DNA of 64,000 nucleotides from DAOTWC01 sp048499435 (GTDB lineage: Bacteria; Chloroflexota; Anaerolineae; Aggregatilineales; Phototrophicaceae), in NCBI GenBank assembly GCA_048499435.1, contig JASNZW010000001.1, positions 62,001 through 126,000 of the forward strand, read 5' to 3'. Shown piece after piece: positions 1-8,590 of the stretch (positions are counted from its first letter, which is position 1; every line of letters begins with the position of its first letter). The position numbers and the translations under genes are program-made. Below the pieces are notes generated by a model that saw nothing but the letters and a program-made list of their open reading frames with translations, was not told where the DNA came from and made no database searches.

Positions 1-684
1 GCGCTGCGCGCCTTTGATCTCGTCCAGGTGCTCATAGAGGTTTTCGAGCGTGCCGTAAGTGACGATAAGCTGGCGCGCCCCCTTGTCGCCGATGCCCTTG
101 ACGCCGGGGATGTTGTCTGAGCTGTCGCCCATCAGCCCTTTGAGTTCGATGAGCTGGCGCGGCTCAACGCCGTATTCCTCACGGAAGCGCTGCTCATCAT
201 AGACGACGTCCGGGCCGCCGCGTGTGGGCAGTTGGGCGGTGACGTGCGGCGTGAGCAGCTGCAGCAGGTCGTGGTCGCCGGTGATGATGCGGGTGTCAAC
301 GCCCTGCTGCTCAGCCTGAAGCGCCGCCGTGCCGATGATGTCGTCGGCCTCATAGCCCTCCAGCGCCAGCACCGGGATGTTGAAGGCCTGCACCACCTGG
401 TTGATGCGCTCCAACTGTGGGATCAGCTCAGCGGGCATTTTGGCGCGCGTGCCCTTGTAAGCGGTCAGCAGTTGGTCGCGCCCGCTCAGGCCCATGTCAA
501 AGCTGACCGCCAGATAATGCGGCTGCGCCTTCTGGATGATGTCCATGATCGAACGGGTGAAGCCGTAAACGGCGTTGGTCGGCTCGCCGGCGCTGGTCGA
601 AAACTGGCGCAGCGGCAGGCCGAAAAACTGGCGATAGGCCAGGGCATGACCGTCTACGATGTAGAACAGGGGGCGGTCAGACAT
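1..684 (-). CDS. polA: DNA polymerase I, N-terminal 5'-3' exonuclease part (partial)
   Basis: The gene runs off the left edge, leaving the first 228 codons. The protein starts MSDRPLFYIVDGHALAYRQF and continues through the FEN/PIN-type nuclease fold: GYEADDIIGT, TRIITGDHDLLQLL and LMGDSSDNIPGVKGIG, which hold the metal-binding Asp clusters and the helix-hairpin-helix of PolA-type 5' nucleases. This domain removes RNA primers and flaps during Okazaki fragment maturation and repair. ATG at 684 is preferred over the in-frame ATG at 690 because an AGAGG box then sits about 8 nt upstream. Polymerase and proofreading domains are outside the window, so whether the 3'-5' exonuclease is active cannot be seen. 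Confidence 0.95.
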   Translation of the reverse strand, partial: MSDRPLFYIVDGHALAYRQFFGLPLRQFSTSAGEPTNAVYGFTRSIMDIIQKAQPHYLAVSFDMGLSGRDQLLTAYKGTRAKMPAELIPQLERINQVVQAFNIPVLALEGYEADDIIGTAALQAEQQGVDTRIITGDHDLLQLLTPHVTAQLPTRGGPDVVYDEQRFREEYGVEPRQLIELKGLMGDSSDNIPGVKGIGDKGARQLIVTYGTLENLYEHLDEIKGAQR

Positions 685-720
685 GGGCATTTTCCTCTGC
701 TGGCGCGAACATGCGATCTA

Positions 721-729
721 ATTATACCA
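721..729 (-). promoter_or_regulatory. Extended -10 promoter for polA
   Basis: Reading the minus strand, TGGTATAAT (extended -10, TGnTATAAT) lies about 37 nt before the polA start. No convincing -35 hexamer is visible, which is usual for extended -10 promoters. It sits between polA and the stop of the upstream gene. Confidence 0.55.
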
Positions 730-751
730 GCGCGCCGGGGCGCGGCGCTAC

Positions 752-1735
752 TTACCGCCGGCCCAGCAGCCGCGCCAGCACGCCGCCCAGCCAGCCCAGC
801 AGAGATTTGTCGGCCTCGGTTTCTGGCTCTGGTTCCAGTTCGCGGGCGCGGCGCGCCAGCTCGCGCGGGGTGAGCGCGGCATCCGCGCCGGCTTCATACC
901 GCGCCAGCGGGTCGTCGGCGGGGGCGCGCAGGGCGGCCTGGTCGCGCATCTGGCGTGGGGTGAGCAGCGGCGCTTCAGCCGGCGCTGTTTCAGCCGCCGC
1001 GCTATCCGGCGCGGGCGACGCGCTGGGGGTGTAGCCAGCCAGCTCGCTGGTGATTTCGTTGGTCTGCCGGCTGCGCAGGGCGGGCCACTGCGTGCTGAAG
1101 TAGCTGACGACATCTACCTGCACCGCGTCCTGGCTCAGGCGCTCCAGCGCGGCGGCGGTTGTGCCGAAGGCAAAGTACAGCGGCGGAAAGCGGCGGTCCG
1201 CCAGCGCCGCGCGCAGCAGCGCCAGCCCATCGGCGCTGAACGGAATGAACAGCCGGTCGTCGGTCAGCCGCGCCGCGAACGCCTCAATCAGGCCGCTGTC
1301 CACGTCCGCCGCTGGCGCTGCCGCCGTATCGAACACCGGCCAGGGGCGCTCGTCAGACAGGGCCGGCTCCAGGCTTTCGATGTCGGGCAGGCTGGCGGCG
1401 ATATTAAGCAGCGTGCCCTGCGCCGCCAGGAAGTGGGGCAGGGCCAGCGCGAAATGGCGCGCCTGTGTGCGCCGGACGGCGGCGCCTTCCAGCACGGGGA
1501 TCGCGCGACCGGCGTGTGTGCGGCGGCTGACATAGTGCCGCAGCAGCAGCACATAGCTGCCCAGCGGAAAGCAGTAAAGCGCGGGCCAGGCCGCGGTCAG
1601 CGGCGACGTGTCGCTGACGGCGCTGAAAGCCCCGGCGAGGACGCTGATCTCGTGGTTGGTCAGGTCGCGCGGGCGGACGAAAGCCGTGAAGTCGCGCCGG
1701 TGGCTGCGGGTGAACAGGAACGCTTCGTAGTGCAT
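752..1735 (-). CDS. Uncharacterised protein coupled to a GTPase (possible GTPase-associated partner)
   Basis: A 327-residue protein with no motif I can name firmly. The N-terminal half (about residues 1-190) looks globular, with a GSYVLLLRHYV strand and a following REG-type segment that recalls the N-terminal domain of GTPase-associated proteins found beside DO-type GTPases. The C-terminal 90 residues are rich in Ala/Pro/Glu and end in a short amphipathic or hydrophobic tail (LLGWLGGVLARLLGRR). Only 13 bp separate it from the stop of the GTPase gene upstream, so the two are probably co-transcribed and translationally coupled. No ribosome site is seen before ATG 1735. The partner role is inferred from neighbourhood, not from a recognised domain. 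Confidence 0.6.
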   Translation of the reverse strand: MHYEAFLFTRSHRRDFTAFVRPRDLTNHEISVLAGAFSAVSDTSPLTAAWPALYCFPLGSYVLLLRHYVSRRTHAGRAIPVLEGAAVRRTQARHFALALPHFLAAQGTLLNIAASLPDIESLEPALSDERPWPVFDTAAAPAADVDSGLIEAFAARLTDDRLFIPFSADGLALLRAALADRRFPPLYFAFGTTAAALERLSQDAVQVDVVSYFSTQWPALRSRQTNEITSELAGYTPSASPAPDSAAAETAPAEAPLLTPRQMRDQAALRAPADDPLARYEAGADAALTPRELARRARELEPEPETEADKSLLGWLGGVLARLLGRR

Positions 1736-1748
1736 GGCGCGGCGGCGG

Positions 1749-2780
1749 CTAAGCCGGGATAAGCGAGCGCATCTTCTTGTTGGCGACCGCCGTCACAGCG
1801 CGGATTTTCGGCTCCAGCGTTTGCAGCTTCTCCGCGACCTGCTGGCGTTCGTCGTAAAGCTGGCGCACGGTGCGCCCGCGCAGGATTTTATTGAGCACGT
1901 TGCGGTTCATGCGCGTCAGGCGCGCCTCCAGGTCGGCTTCCTGCTCCTCCAGGTAGAGCGCGGTGCGGTCAAGCTCGTTGCCGATAGCGTAGAGGAAGGG
2001 GTAATGCACGTTGACTGGCTGCGGCGTGCTGTCCAGATTCATAGTCGCCAGGTCATAGCCCTGGCCCGGCGTGGCAACGCTGGCGTTGCCTTCGCCCACA
2101 ATCGAAACCGGGATCATGGCGGCGGGGTAGAGCCAGGGGCGCAGGCTGCTGGTGCGCGCGCGCTGTTCCTCAACAAAGTCCACTACACCGCGAAAGACCT
2201 CGCGCGAGCGCTCGAACAGCGCCTGATAGTTGTTCTCTTTGAAGGCGGCGGGCAGCACATCGGCCTTGGTCAGCACCAGCGTGGTGGTGATGCCGCTGTG
2301 GACGCCTTCGCCGCGCGCGGCCTCTTTGAATTTGTAGGTGTTGAGCAGGTTGTAGATGTAGGTGGACGACGTGAGCATCTCCGCTTCCATCGTCGGTCGG
2401 GTGGCGATCACGTGCGCGTCGGCGACGATAATCACCGCGTTGCTTTCCTGGATGTCGGCGTGAAGCTGCGCCGCCTCGTCGCTTTCGTCGGTGGGCAGGT
2501 TGATCGCGCCGCCCTGGTAGTCTACCCAGCGGAAATCGGTGATAAACTCGTTGTTGAACAGTAGCTTAAAGCGGTCTTCGCGGCGGCCCATCGTTGGCGC
2601 TGGCCAGCGGCGCGCGATCACGAAATCGCGCCAGGGGTTGAGGTATTTGGTGGCGGTGTTGGCGTCCTCGGCTTCGATGCGGAAGCCATCAATCCCGGTC
2701 GCCATTAAATACAGCAGCGCCAGGGTGTAGGTTGTCTTGCCCTGCCCGGAACCGCCAAACAGCGTGATTTTGAGGGACAT
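1749..2780 (-). CDS. P-loop GTPase-like protein (DO-GTPase type)
   Basis: A 343-residue soluble P-loop protein. GGSGQGKTT near residue 9 is the Walker A/G1 loop, FRWVDYQGG near residue 85 is a Walker B/G3-like strand, and LVLTKADVLP near residue 170 is a G4 motif (TKAD) that favours guanine nucleotides. The C-terminal third is charged and helical (ALYLEEQEADLEARL), possibly coiled coil. This arrangement resembles the double-GTPase-like families described in bacterial conflict and signalling systems. The start at 2780 has an AAGGTGAG ribosome site. It forms a two-gene unit with the downstream uncharacterised protein. Confidence 0.75.
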   Translation of the reverse strand: MSLKITLFGGSGQGKTTYTLALLYLMATGIDGFRIEAEDANTATKYLNPWRDFVIARRWPAPTMGRREDRFKLLFNNEFITDFRWVDYQGGAINLPTDESDEAAQLHADIQESNAVIIVADAHVIATRPTMEAEMLTSSTYIYNLLNTYKFKEAARGEGVHSGITTTLVLTKADVLPAAFKENNYQALFERSREVFRGVVDFVEEQRARTSSLRPWLYPAAMIPVSIVGEGNASVATPGQGYDLATMNLDSTPQPVNVHYPFLYAIGNELDRTALYLEEQEADLEARLTRMNRNVLNKILRGRTVRQLYDERQQVAEKLQTLEPKIRAVTAVANKKMRSLIPA

Positions 2781-2806
2781 AAACTCACCTTGCCAGTGTG
2801 CCGGCT

Positions 2807-2832
2807 GAACAGGTTAATAGGGTAGCCTGTTC
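2807..2832. promoter_or_regulatory. Inverted repeat before the GTPase gene
   Basis: GAACAGG and CCTGTTC form a perfect 7-bp inverted repeat separated by 12 bp, centred about 40 bp upstream of the GTPase start. It could be an operator or a 5'-UTR hairpin. The 12-bp spacing does not fit the Gram-positive-type LexA box (GAAC-N4-GTTC). Confidence 0.35.
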
Positions 2833-2943
2833 GCGGCGGGGCGTCAATATGGGGCGCGCAACGCGGCTGGCGGCGTTTGCGTATACGGTTTGTAAGCGTT
2901 CGCAACTCTCGTCAGGTGGTTGTACAAGCCAGAAAAGCGGCCT

Positions 2944-3294
2944 ATGCGCGCCAATTCCGGTCTGCTGGTAGGGGTCAAGCTGCTGCACACGCTGGTGTTT
3001 CTGGTCGAGTCCGCCGCCATTCTTTACATTCTCTACTGCGCCGTGACAGGCTGGCATGATGTGTGGCTGGGCGTGGCCGCTGTGCTGGTGGTGGGCGAGA
3101 CTGTCGTCTTTCTGGCTAACGGGGCGCGCTGCCCCTTGACGAACGTCGCGCGGCGCCTGGGCGACGCCACCGGCAACGACTTCATCGCCGACATCTTTCT
3201 GCCCGCGCGGTTTGCCCCGCTTATCCCGCGCGTGTGCGGCGCGCTGGCGGCGGTTGGCCTGCTGGGGCTGCTGGCGCGGGCGCTGTTGCAGTGA
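2944..3294 (+). CDS. Small polytopic membrane protein
   Basis: About 116 residues with three to four hydrophobic segments: LLHTLVFLVESAAILYILYC near the start, LGVAAVLVVGETVVFL in the middle and a C-terminal helix ending LLGLLARALLQ. Between them is a conserved-looking loop, ARCPLTNVARRLGD...FIADIFLP, reminiscent of small membrane families of unknown function with a CPLT motif. ATG 2944 is used here; an in-frame TTG at 2920 directly abutting AGGTGG is the alternative. It is transcribed divergently from the GTPase unit. Function unknown. Confidence 0.65.
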   Translation: MRANSGLLVGVKLLHTLVFLVESAAILYILYCAVTGWHDVWLGVAAVLVVGETVVFLANGARCPLTNVARRLGDATGNDFIADIFLPARFAPLIPRVCGALAAVGLLGLLARALLQ

Positions 3295-3301
3295 GCCGCT
3301 G

Positions 3302-3607
3302 TCACTCCGAGCCAGTCCCCAGCGACGGCGCGTTCCGGCGCACGGTGTCCTCGCCCAGCTTATCCACCAGCTTTTTGCGCAGCCTGGGCGTTTCCTCCGC
3401 CCACTTGTCCTGAAGCTGTTCTTTGGTGGCGCGGCGTCCGTCGCCGGGGTGGGCGTTGATGCCCTGCGCGACTGTCGGCGCGGTCAGGATCAGGCGCGTG
3501 ACCTCGGCGCTGCCACAGGCGGGGCAGGGCGGCGTGGGGGCGTCGAAGCTGTGCCGCGCCTCAAATAAATGCGCGCACTGCTGACATTGATAATCATACA
3601 GCGGCAT
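3302..3607 (-). CDS. FmdB-family zinc ribbon regulatory protein
   Basis: The protein begins MPLYDYQCQQC and has a four-cysteine zinc ribbon (CQQC near residues 8-11 and CPAC near residues 28-31), the hallmark of the FmdB/CxxC_CxxC family. A variable charged tail of about 60 residues follows. The start at 3607 is preceded by AAGGAG at good spacing; the longer upstream frame lacks a ribosome site. Members are small cytoplasmic proteins of uncertain role, some named as regulators of formamidase or amidase genes. No such gene is adjacent here. Confidence 0.85.
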   Translation of the reverse strand: MPLYDYQCQQCAHLFEARHSFDAPTPPCPACGSAEVTRLILTAPTVAQGINAHPGDGRRATKEQLQDKWAEETPRLRKKLVDKLGEDTVRRNAPSLGTGSE

Positions 3608-3678
3608 AGTCACACACTCCTTGCGCGTTGTTCCGCTTCCATCATACAACCGATCTGACGGCCTGACGCGCGCAGATG

Positions 3679-4854
3679 TTACGCCTTGCGCCGCGCGATG
3701 GCCGCGGCGTAGACGGCCTCCAGTTGGCGCGTGACGGCGCTTTCGCTGAAGCGGTCAGCGCAGTAAGCGCGAATGTGGGCGCGGTCATAGGCTGCGTAAT
3801 CAGCAACCAGCCGGCGCAGCGCGGCGGCCAGCGCCGCCGGGTCATCCACCGGGACCAGCAGGCCGGTTTCGGGCGTTACGAACGTCTCTGGCCCGCCGGA
3901 GCGCGTTGCGATCACCGGCCTGCCGCAGGCCATCGCCTCCGCCAGCGTGAGGCCAAACGTCTCGACACGGCTGGCGGAGATGAGCGCGTGGCTGCGCCAC
4001 AGCGCGGCGCGCACCTGCTCGCGGTTGAGCGCGCCCAGGAATTCCACCTGACTATCAATGCCCAGCCGCGCCGCCAGGCGCTCTAACGGGCGGCGCTGCG
4101 GCCCGCCGCCGCCGACCAGCAGCTGCGCGGGCTGGCCGCGGAACGCCTCGGCGAAGGCGCGCAGCAGCCCGGCGTGGCCCTTGTTGCGCAGCAGGCGCGC
4201 GACGATCACGAAGGTGAACGGCGGCTGCGGCGGCTCTGCGGCGGGCGGGTGGAACAGCTCGGTGTCAACGACGTTGTTGATCACGCCCACGCGCGCGCCG
4301 GGGGCGCAGGATTCCAGCGCGCGCGCCAGCGCCGCGCTGACCGCGAAGGCGGCGTCGGTGTGCGCCAGCGTGCGCCGGATGCGCGGGCGCTGGTCAGGCA
4401 TGATCCAGCGCGGCGAGAGGTAGACGAAGGCGTGTTCGGTCAGCACAACCGGCACGCCGCGCGCCTGTCCGATAGCGGCGGCGACATATCCGCCATAGAG
4501 AATGCTGTGCGCGTGGATGATGTCTGGCTGGCCCTGTTCGCGGCAGTAGCGGTCGAAGGCGGCCAGCGCCAGTTGGCCGCGGCGGGCCGGCAGCAGCGCC
4601 GCCGACCAGCCCCACCAGCGCAGACGGTAGACGGCCAGCCCGGCGTCGTCCGCGAAATCGAGCGCGCCCGCCGGGCGCCGCCAGTTGGCCGCTGTTTCGC
4701 GCAGGCCGTTGAGCGTCCGCAGCCGGCTGGGCGGGATCAGCAGGCCGACCTGGTGGCCGGCCTTGCGCAGCGCCAGCGCCTGGTCGCGGAAGAAACTGCC
4801 GCGCATCGGGCTGCGGGCGGTGGCGTACCAGGATGGGATGATGAGGATGTGCAT
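3679..4854 (-). CDS. GT4-family glycosyltransferase
   Basis: A 391-residue GT-B fold glycosyltransferase. The N-terminal acceptor domain starts MHILIIPSWY with a GSFFRDQALAL loop. The C-terminal nucleotide-sugar domain has the RLLRNKGHAGLLRAF segment and the E-x7-E motif region ETFGLTLAEAMACG, then RPVIATRSGGPETF, typical of retaining GT4 enzymes. ATG 4854 lies 19 bp after the stop of the preceding glycosyltransferase gene, so the two are probably co-transcribed. A longer frame upstream overlaps the neighbour and has no homology-like content. The likely role is building an exported polysaccharide or glycolipid at the cytoplasmic membrane face. Donor and acceptor cannot be read from sequence. 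Confidence 0.9.
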   Translation of the reverse strand: MHILIIPSWYATARSPMRGSFFRDQALALRKAGHQVGLLIPPSRLRTLNGLRETAANWRRPAGALDFADDAGLAVYRLRWWGWSAALLPARRGQLALAAFDRYCREQGQPDIIHAHSILYGGYVAAAIGQARGVPVVLTEHAFVYLSPRWIMPDQRPRIRRTLAHTDAAFAVSAALARALESCAPGARVGVINNVVDTELFHPPAAEPPQPPFTFVIVARLLRNKGHAGLLRAFAEAFRGQPAQLLVGGGGPQRRPLERLAARLGIDSQVEFLGALNREQVRAALWRSHALISASRVETFGLTLAEAMACGRPVIATRSGGPETFVTPETGLLVPVDDPAALAAALRRLVADYAAYDRAHIRAYCADRFSESAVTRQLEAVYAAAIARRKA

Positions 4855-4873
4855 GGAATGATGCCGTTCGCTG

Positions 4874-6166
4874 TCAGTGAAAACGCGCGCCGGCGGCGGC
4901 TTCCAGCGTTTCCACGAAGCGCGGCCCGACGACTGCCAGATCGAAATCGGCGGCGGCGCGCGCGCGCGCGGCCTGCCCAAGCTGCGCGCGCCAATCGGCG
5001 TCCGCCGCCAGCCGCGCCAGGGTCTGCGCCAGCAGCTCAACGTCCGGCGCGTCAACGACCGCGCCGCAGTTGTGCTGACGGAAGTACCAGCTCAGAAACG
5101 AATCGGGCGGCGCGTGGACCAGCACCGCGCGCCCGGCGGCCAGGTATTCGCCAGTCTTGCCCGGCGCGGACGTGGCGATCAGCTCTGGCATGTCAGATTG
5201 AAATGCGAGCGGCAGGAACAGGATATCGGCCTGCTGCTGTACGCGCGCGATTTCCTCTGGCGGCAGGTAGCCGTGAAATGTGACATCGGGCGCGCTGATA
5301 CCCTCCAGCGCCAGCACCGACTGCGGTTTGCTGGTGAAGATGTGCAGCTTCACGTCGGCGCGGTTGAGGGCGCGAATGGCGGCGATCAGCCGGCGGAAGG
5401 CGTCGTAATGCGCGCTGTAGATCGCGCCTGTGTAGGCGATGTTGACCGTGCCCGGCGCGAAAAGCGTGCCGCGCTCAGCGGGCGGCAGGGGCACGGGCAG
5501 GGCGCATGGGTTGCGGATAACCGCTGCTTCAAGGCCGTACTGCTGCCGGTAGATGGCGGCCATGCGCTCGTTGGTGACGATGACGGCGGCGGCGTCTTTC
5601 AGGATGCGCGGTTCCATCTGCCGGGCGACTTTGCCCTGCGCGCCCGGCCAGCCGCGCCCGTAGTAGTCGAGGATATAGGCCACAAAGGGCACGCCGGCGA
5701 GCTGGCTGGCGCGGTGGCCAGCGGGCAGATCGTACAGCTCGCCGCTGCACGCGACGATCAGCGCGCAATTTTCCCGCTGCACGATTTCGCAGATCTGCTG
5801 CGCGCGCCGTTCGATCAGGCGCGGCGCGTTGGACGCGAAAGTGCCGTAGACCAGCCGCTTGCCAGCCCGGTAGACGCGGCGCAGCCCGCGGTACAGCGGC
5901 TGCAAGGCGCTGGCCTGGCGCGTTTTGATTGAGCGCGCCAGCGACTGTTCCAGAGAAAACAGCGGCATGTGATGGGATTTTAGAAAGTAATAAGAGCCGT
6001 CAAGGCTGTCGGGTGGCTCATCCATGGTGGTAATAACACAGTAATTCTGCGACGGAAAGCAGCGCAGCAGTTTATCCAGCACCAGCGCCAAACCTGATCG
6101 GGCGGCCGCTGGGGTGCTGGGCACAATTGGCAGCGCTGAAGCTACAACGGCGAATCTGTTAGCCAT
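4874..6166 (-). CDS. Glycosyltransferase (GT-B fold), paralogue of the next gene
   Basis: About 430 residues. The C-terminal half carries PGTVNIAYTGAIY, LHIFTSKP, VTFHGYLPPEEIARVQQQADILFLP and GKTGEYLAAGRAVLVHAPP, a GT-B nucleotide-binding domain. Almost every one of these blocks recurs in the gene at 6236-7513, so the two are tandem duplicates. ATG 6166 is chosen because AGGTG lies 6 nt upstream; an in-frame GTG at 6175 is possible. It sits in the polysaccharide cluster between another GT4 gene and its paralogue. Confidence 0.8.
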   Translation of the reverse strand: MANRFAVVASALPIVPSTPAAARSGLALVLDKLLRCFPSQNYCVITTMDEPPDSLDGSYYFLKSHHMPLFSLEQSLARSIKTRQASALQPLYRGLRRVYRAGKRLVYGTFASNAPRLIERRAQQICEIVQRENCALIVACSGELYDLPAGHRASQLAGVPFVAYILDYYGRGWPGAQGKVARQMEPRILKDAAAVIVTNERMAAIYRQQYGLEAAVIRNPCALPVPLPPAERGTLFAPGTVNIAYTGAIYSAHYDAFRRLIAAIRALNRADVKLHIFTSKPQSVLALEGISAPDVTFHGYLPPEEIARVQQQADILFLPLAFQSDMPELIATSAPGKTGEYLAAGRAVLVHAPPDSFLSWYFRQHNCGAVVDAPDVELLAQTLARLAADADWRAQLGQAARARAAADFDLAVVGPRFVETLEAAAGARFH

Positions 6167-6235
6167 TTCGGACACCTGAAACCCGGTCGGACGGCCTGCT
6201 CTGTTTGCCAGAGAATTACTGATATACGGGTGAAA

Positions 6236-7513
6236 TCACGGGCTTGAAACCTGTTCGATAACCTGCGCAAAGCGCGCGCTTATTTTCTGCGAGTCGAAAT
6301 CAGCTTCAGCGCAGATTCGCGCGCGCTGCCCAAGCGCGGCGCGCAGCGCGTCGTCGCTTACCAGGTTTCGCAGCGCCGCAGTAAGGGCCGCGACATCAGG
6401 CTGGTCAACCACCACGCCGCTGTCACGCTGCCGGAGATATTTGTTGACGAATGTGGCTGGCGGCGCGTGCACTAAAATCGCGCGTCCAGCGGCAAGGTAC
6501 TCTCCGAGCTTGGTGGTCAGCGTAGTGGACAACGTTTCCTCAAAGGTTTTATCGAATGAGAACGCCAGCACCAGCAGATCGGCTTCGCGCTGAACCTGGC
6601 GCACCTCATCCGGCGGCAAAGGCGCGTGCAGTATGATCTGCGGCCCGTCTACGCCCTGCGAGCGCAGTATGAACGAGGGGTTGCTGGAAAAGACGTGCAG
6701 ATATACCTTGTCGCCAAGCGCGTTCACCGCCTGCGCCAGCCGGTGAAAGGCATCATGGTGTATGCGCCATAGCGAGCCGGTGTAAACGATATTGAACGCC
6801 CCTTTAACTAAGTGTGAATCCGGGCTGGCCGGCGGGAAATCGAGGGCACAGGGGTTGTAAACAACGACGCTCTCCAGGTTGTACAGCTGTCTGTAAGCGT
6901 CGCGCTGACCCTCATTGTTTACAATTAGCGCTGCCGCGCTGCGCAGTATGCGTTCTTCCCATTTACGGGCTACAAACTGCTCAGCAAACATCTCGCGCGA
7001 GTAGTAATCAAATATATAGACGATAAGCGGGATGCCCAGCCGCTGCGCCGCCAGATACGCGGCGGGCAGATTATGCACATTTCCGCCGGTACAGGCTACC
7101 AGCAGGTTAACCTGTTCGCGGCGCAGGACATTCTCTAGCTGGGCCGCGTGCGCGGCGATAAGCGCATCGTGATTCTGCGAGTGCGCGCGCAGCCAGCCCG
7201 CGTAAGTTTTTACCCTGCGGTAGATATGCAGCAACAGGCGCAACGCCTTCAGCGTTATGGGGTTTTTCACGGCGCTTAGCTTACTTTCCAGCCGGTTAGC
7301 TGCCGTGATTTCTGTTTCGCGCGCGGCTGTTTGCGCGGTTGGAAGGTGGAAATGCCGCCCATCCCGCGATGAATCAGCATCAACCGGGGTATTTGAAATT
7401 AAAATATAGCGTTCTGGCGGGATAAGCTGTAAAACCCTGGCCAGCAGAATCGCGTGCGATTTCTGTGTCGGGGGAACTGTGGCCGAAAGGACCGCAAACC
7501 TGCCCGATTTCAT
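6236..7513 (-). CDS. Glycosyltransferase (GT-B fold), tandem paralogue
   Basis: A 425-residue homologue of the gene at 4874-6166, with matching blocks: AFNIVYTGSLW, LHVFSSNPSF, ILHAPLPPDEVRQVQREADLLVLAF and TKLGEYLAAGRAILVHAPP. Its ATG abuts the stop of the FkbM methyltransferase gene with no gap, so the pair is one transcript. Base composition is visibly more AT-rich than the flanking genes, with several ATA and TTA codons, which suggests later acquisition than the rest of the cluster. Acceptor and donor unknown. Confidence 0.8.
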   Translation of the reverse strand: MKSGRFAVLSATVPPTQKSHAILLARVLQLIPPERYILISNTPVDADSSRDGRHFHLPTAQTAARETEITAANRLESKLSAVKNPITLKALRLLLHIYRRVKTYAGWLRAHSQNHDALIAAHAAQLENVLRREQVNLLVACTGGNVHNLPAAYLAAQRLGIPLIVYIFDYYSREMFAEQFVARKWEERILRSAAALIVNNEGQRDAYRQLYNLESVVVYNPCALDFPPASPDSHLVKGAFNIVYTGSLWRIHHDAFHRLAQAVNALGDKVYLHVFSSNPSFILRSQGVDGPQIILHAPLPPDEVRQVQREADLLVLAFSFDKTFEETLSTTLTTKLGEYLAAGRAILVHAPPATFVNKYLRQRDSGVVVDQPDVAALTAALRNLVSDDALRAALGQRARICAEADFDSQKISARFAQVIEQVSSP

Positions 7514-8401
7514 CTAGGCCAACCCGTGATCGGCAGGCAGGCACAGCACATCTATCAGCGCTTCTTCGTCTGTCTGCTGTCGCCAATCAAAGCCGGTTAA
7601 TTTTCCCAGGGTGAAGCCTGACCGGTGGACGACGCGGTGTAGCGTATAGCCGCTGCTGATCAGCAGTTCGAACGCCGCCGCTGCGAGCGCTGGATCAGTT
7701 GAATAGGAAAACTCAAAAGTGATGACTGGGTGAAAGTGAGCGATAATGTCTTTCGCGCCGAGCAGCACCTGACAGTCATGGCCTTCGACATCTATTTTTA
7801 TGATGTCCACGCGCGGCCATTTCTGTTCGGCCACATACTCGTCTAATGATATGGTTGCCACTTCGATCTTTTGCAGCGGTGTAATGTCTACCACCGGTGA
7901 GATACCTGATTTTTCAGGTTCACTTGCCAGGTAGAATTCTGTTGTGCCGCTTTGCTGTGAAACTGCCTTCGTTACAATGTCAATATGTAATGAATCGTTG
8001 AGGCGCACGTTATGGCGCAGGCGTTCGACGGTAATAGGGTTAGGCTCAAAGGCGGCTACCCGGCCTTCAGGGCCGGCGCAATGGGCCATCATGAGGGCGA
8101 AAAAGCCGATATTAGCGCCTGCATCCAGGCAGTAAGCGCCAGCGGGTGTGTGCTGTCGAATCTGATAGGCTAACCCTAGCTGGATGCTGCCAGCGTAAAA
8201 TATCGAGTGCTCGACAAAGCCAGCGGCGGTGTCCACATAGAAGCGGAGGCCGTTTTCCAGCGTAATTTCGCCCGCGAACGGCGGCAGCGTTTTGTCGAAC
8301 AGCCGCGCCAGATAAAACGTGCCGATTGCCCGACGTCCGAAACGCGACTGAAGCCAGCGCGTCAGCTTTCCGGCTGCCGCGGCTGCTGATAAATTGGCCA
8401 T
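7514..8401 (-). CDS. FkbM-family SAM-dependent methyltransferase
   Basis: A 295-residue class I methyltransferase. YCLDAGANIGFFALMMA near residue 90 is the SAM-binding motif I, VAAFEPNP follows as motif II, and VDIIKIDVEGHDCQVLLGA is the signature strand of the FkbM family. FkbM proteins O-methylate sugars or polyketides; position next to glycosyltransferases supports sugar methylation on a surface glycan. It is the first gene of the leftward glycosyltransferase operon. Composition is less GC-rich than the flanks, like the downstream paralogue. No strong ribosome site precedes ATG 8401. Confidence 0.88.
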   Translation of the reverse strand: MANLSAAAAAGKLTRWLQSRFGRRAIGTFYLARLFDKTLPPFAGEITLENGLRFYVDTAAGFVEHSIFYAGSIQLGLAYQIRQHTPAGAYCLDAGANIGFFALMMAHCAGPEGRVAAFEPNPITVERLRHNVRLNDSLHIDIVTKAVSQQSGTTEFYLASEPEKSGISPVVDITPLQKIEVATISLDEYVAEQKWPRVDIIKIDVEGHDCQVLLGAKDIIAHFHPVITFEFSYSTDPALAAAAFELLISSGYTLHRVVHRSGFTLGKLTGFDWRQQTDEEALIDVLCLPADHGLA

Positions 8402-8546
8402 TGCAGGGGCCTTAGCAAATCAGAACAGGTAAATTACGATAACAGAGCGCGCTGGCGCTGGCAAGGTGCGTTTGCTGCGCTGTCTGCCCCGGTCGGGATA
8501 GGCGGCGCTGGGTGCGGCAGTTCTGGTGATGCCGCCGCGCTGTCGT

Positions 8547-8552
8547 TACAAT
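8547..8552 (+). promoter_or_regulatory. Putative -10 for the methyltransferase gene at 8591
   Basis: TACAAT lies 39 bp before the start codon in the 189-bp divergent gap between the FkbM gene and the plus-strand methyltransferase. The -35 region (TGGTGA at 8524-8529) is weak. The rest of the gap shows no other recognisable element. Confidence 0.35.
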
Positions 8553-8590
8553 ACCTGATCTGCGGCGCGAAGCACAGCGGGAGAGGCCAG

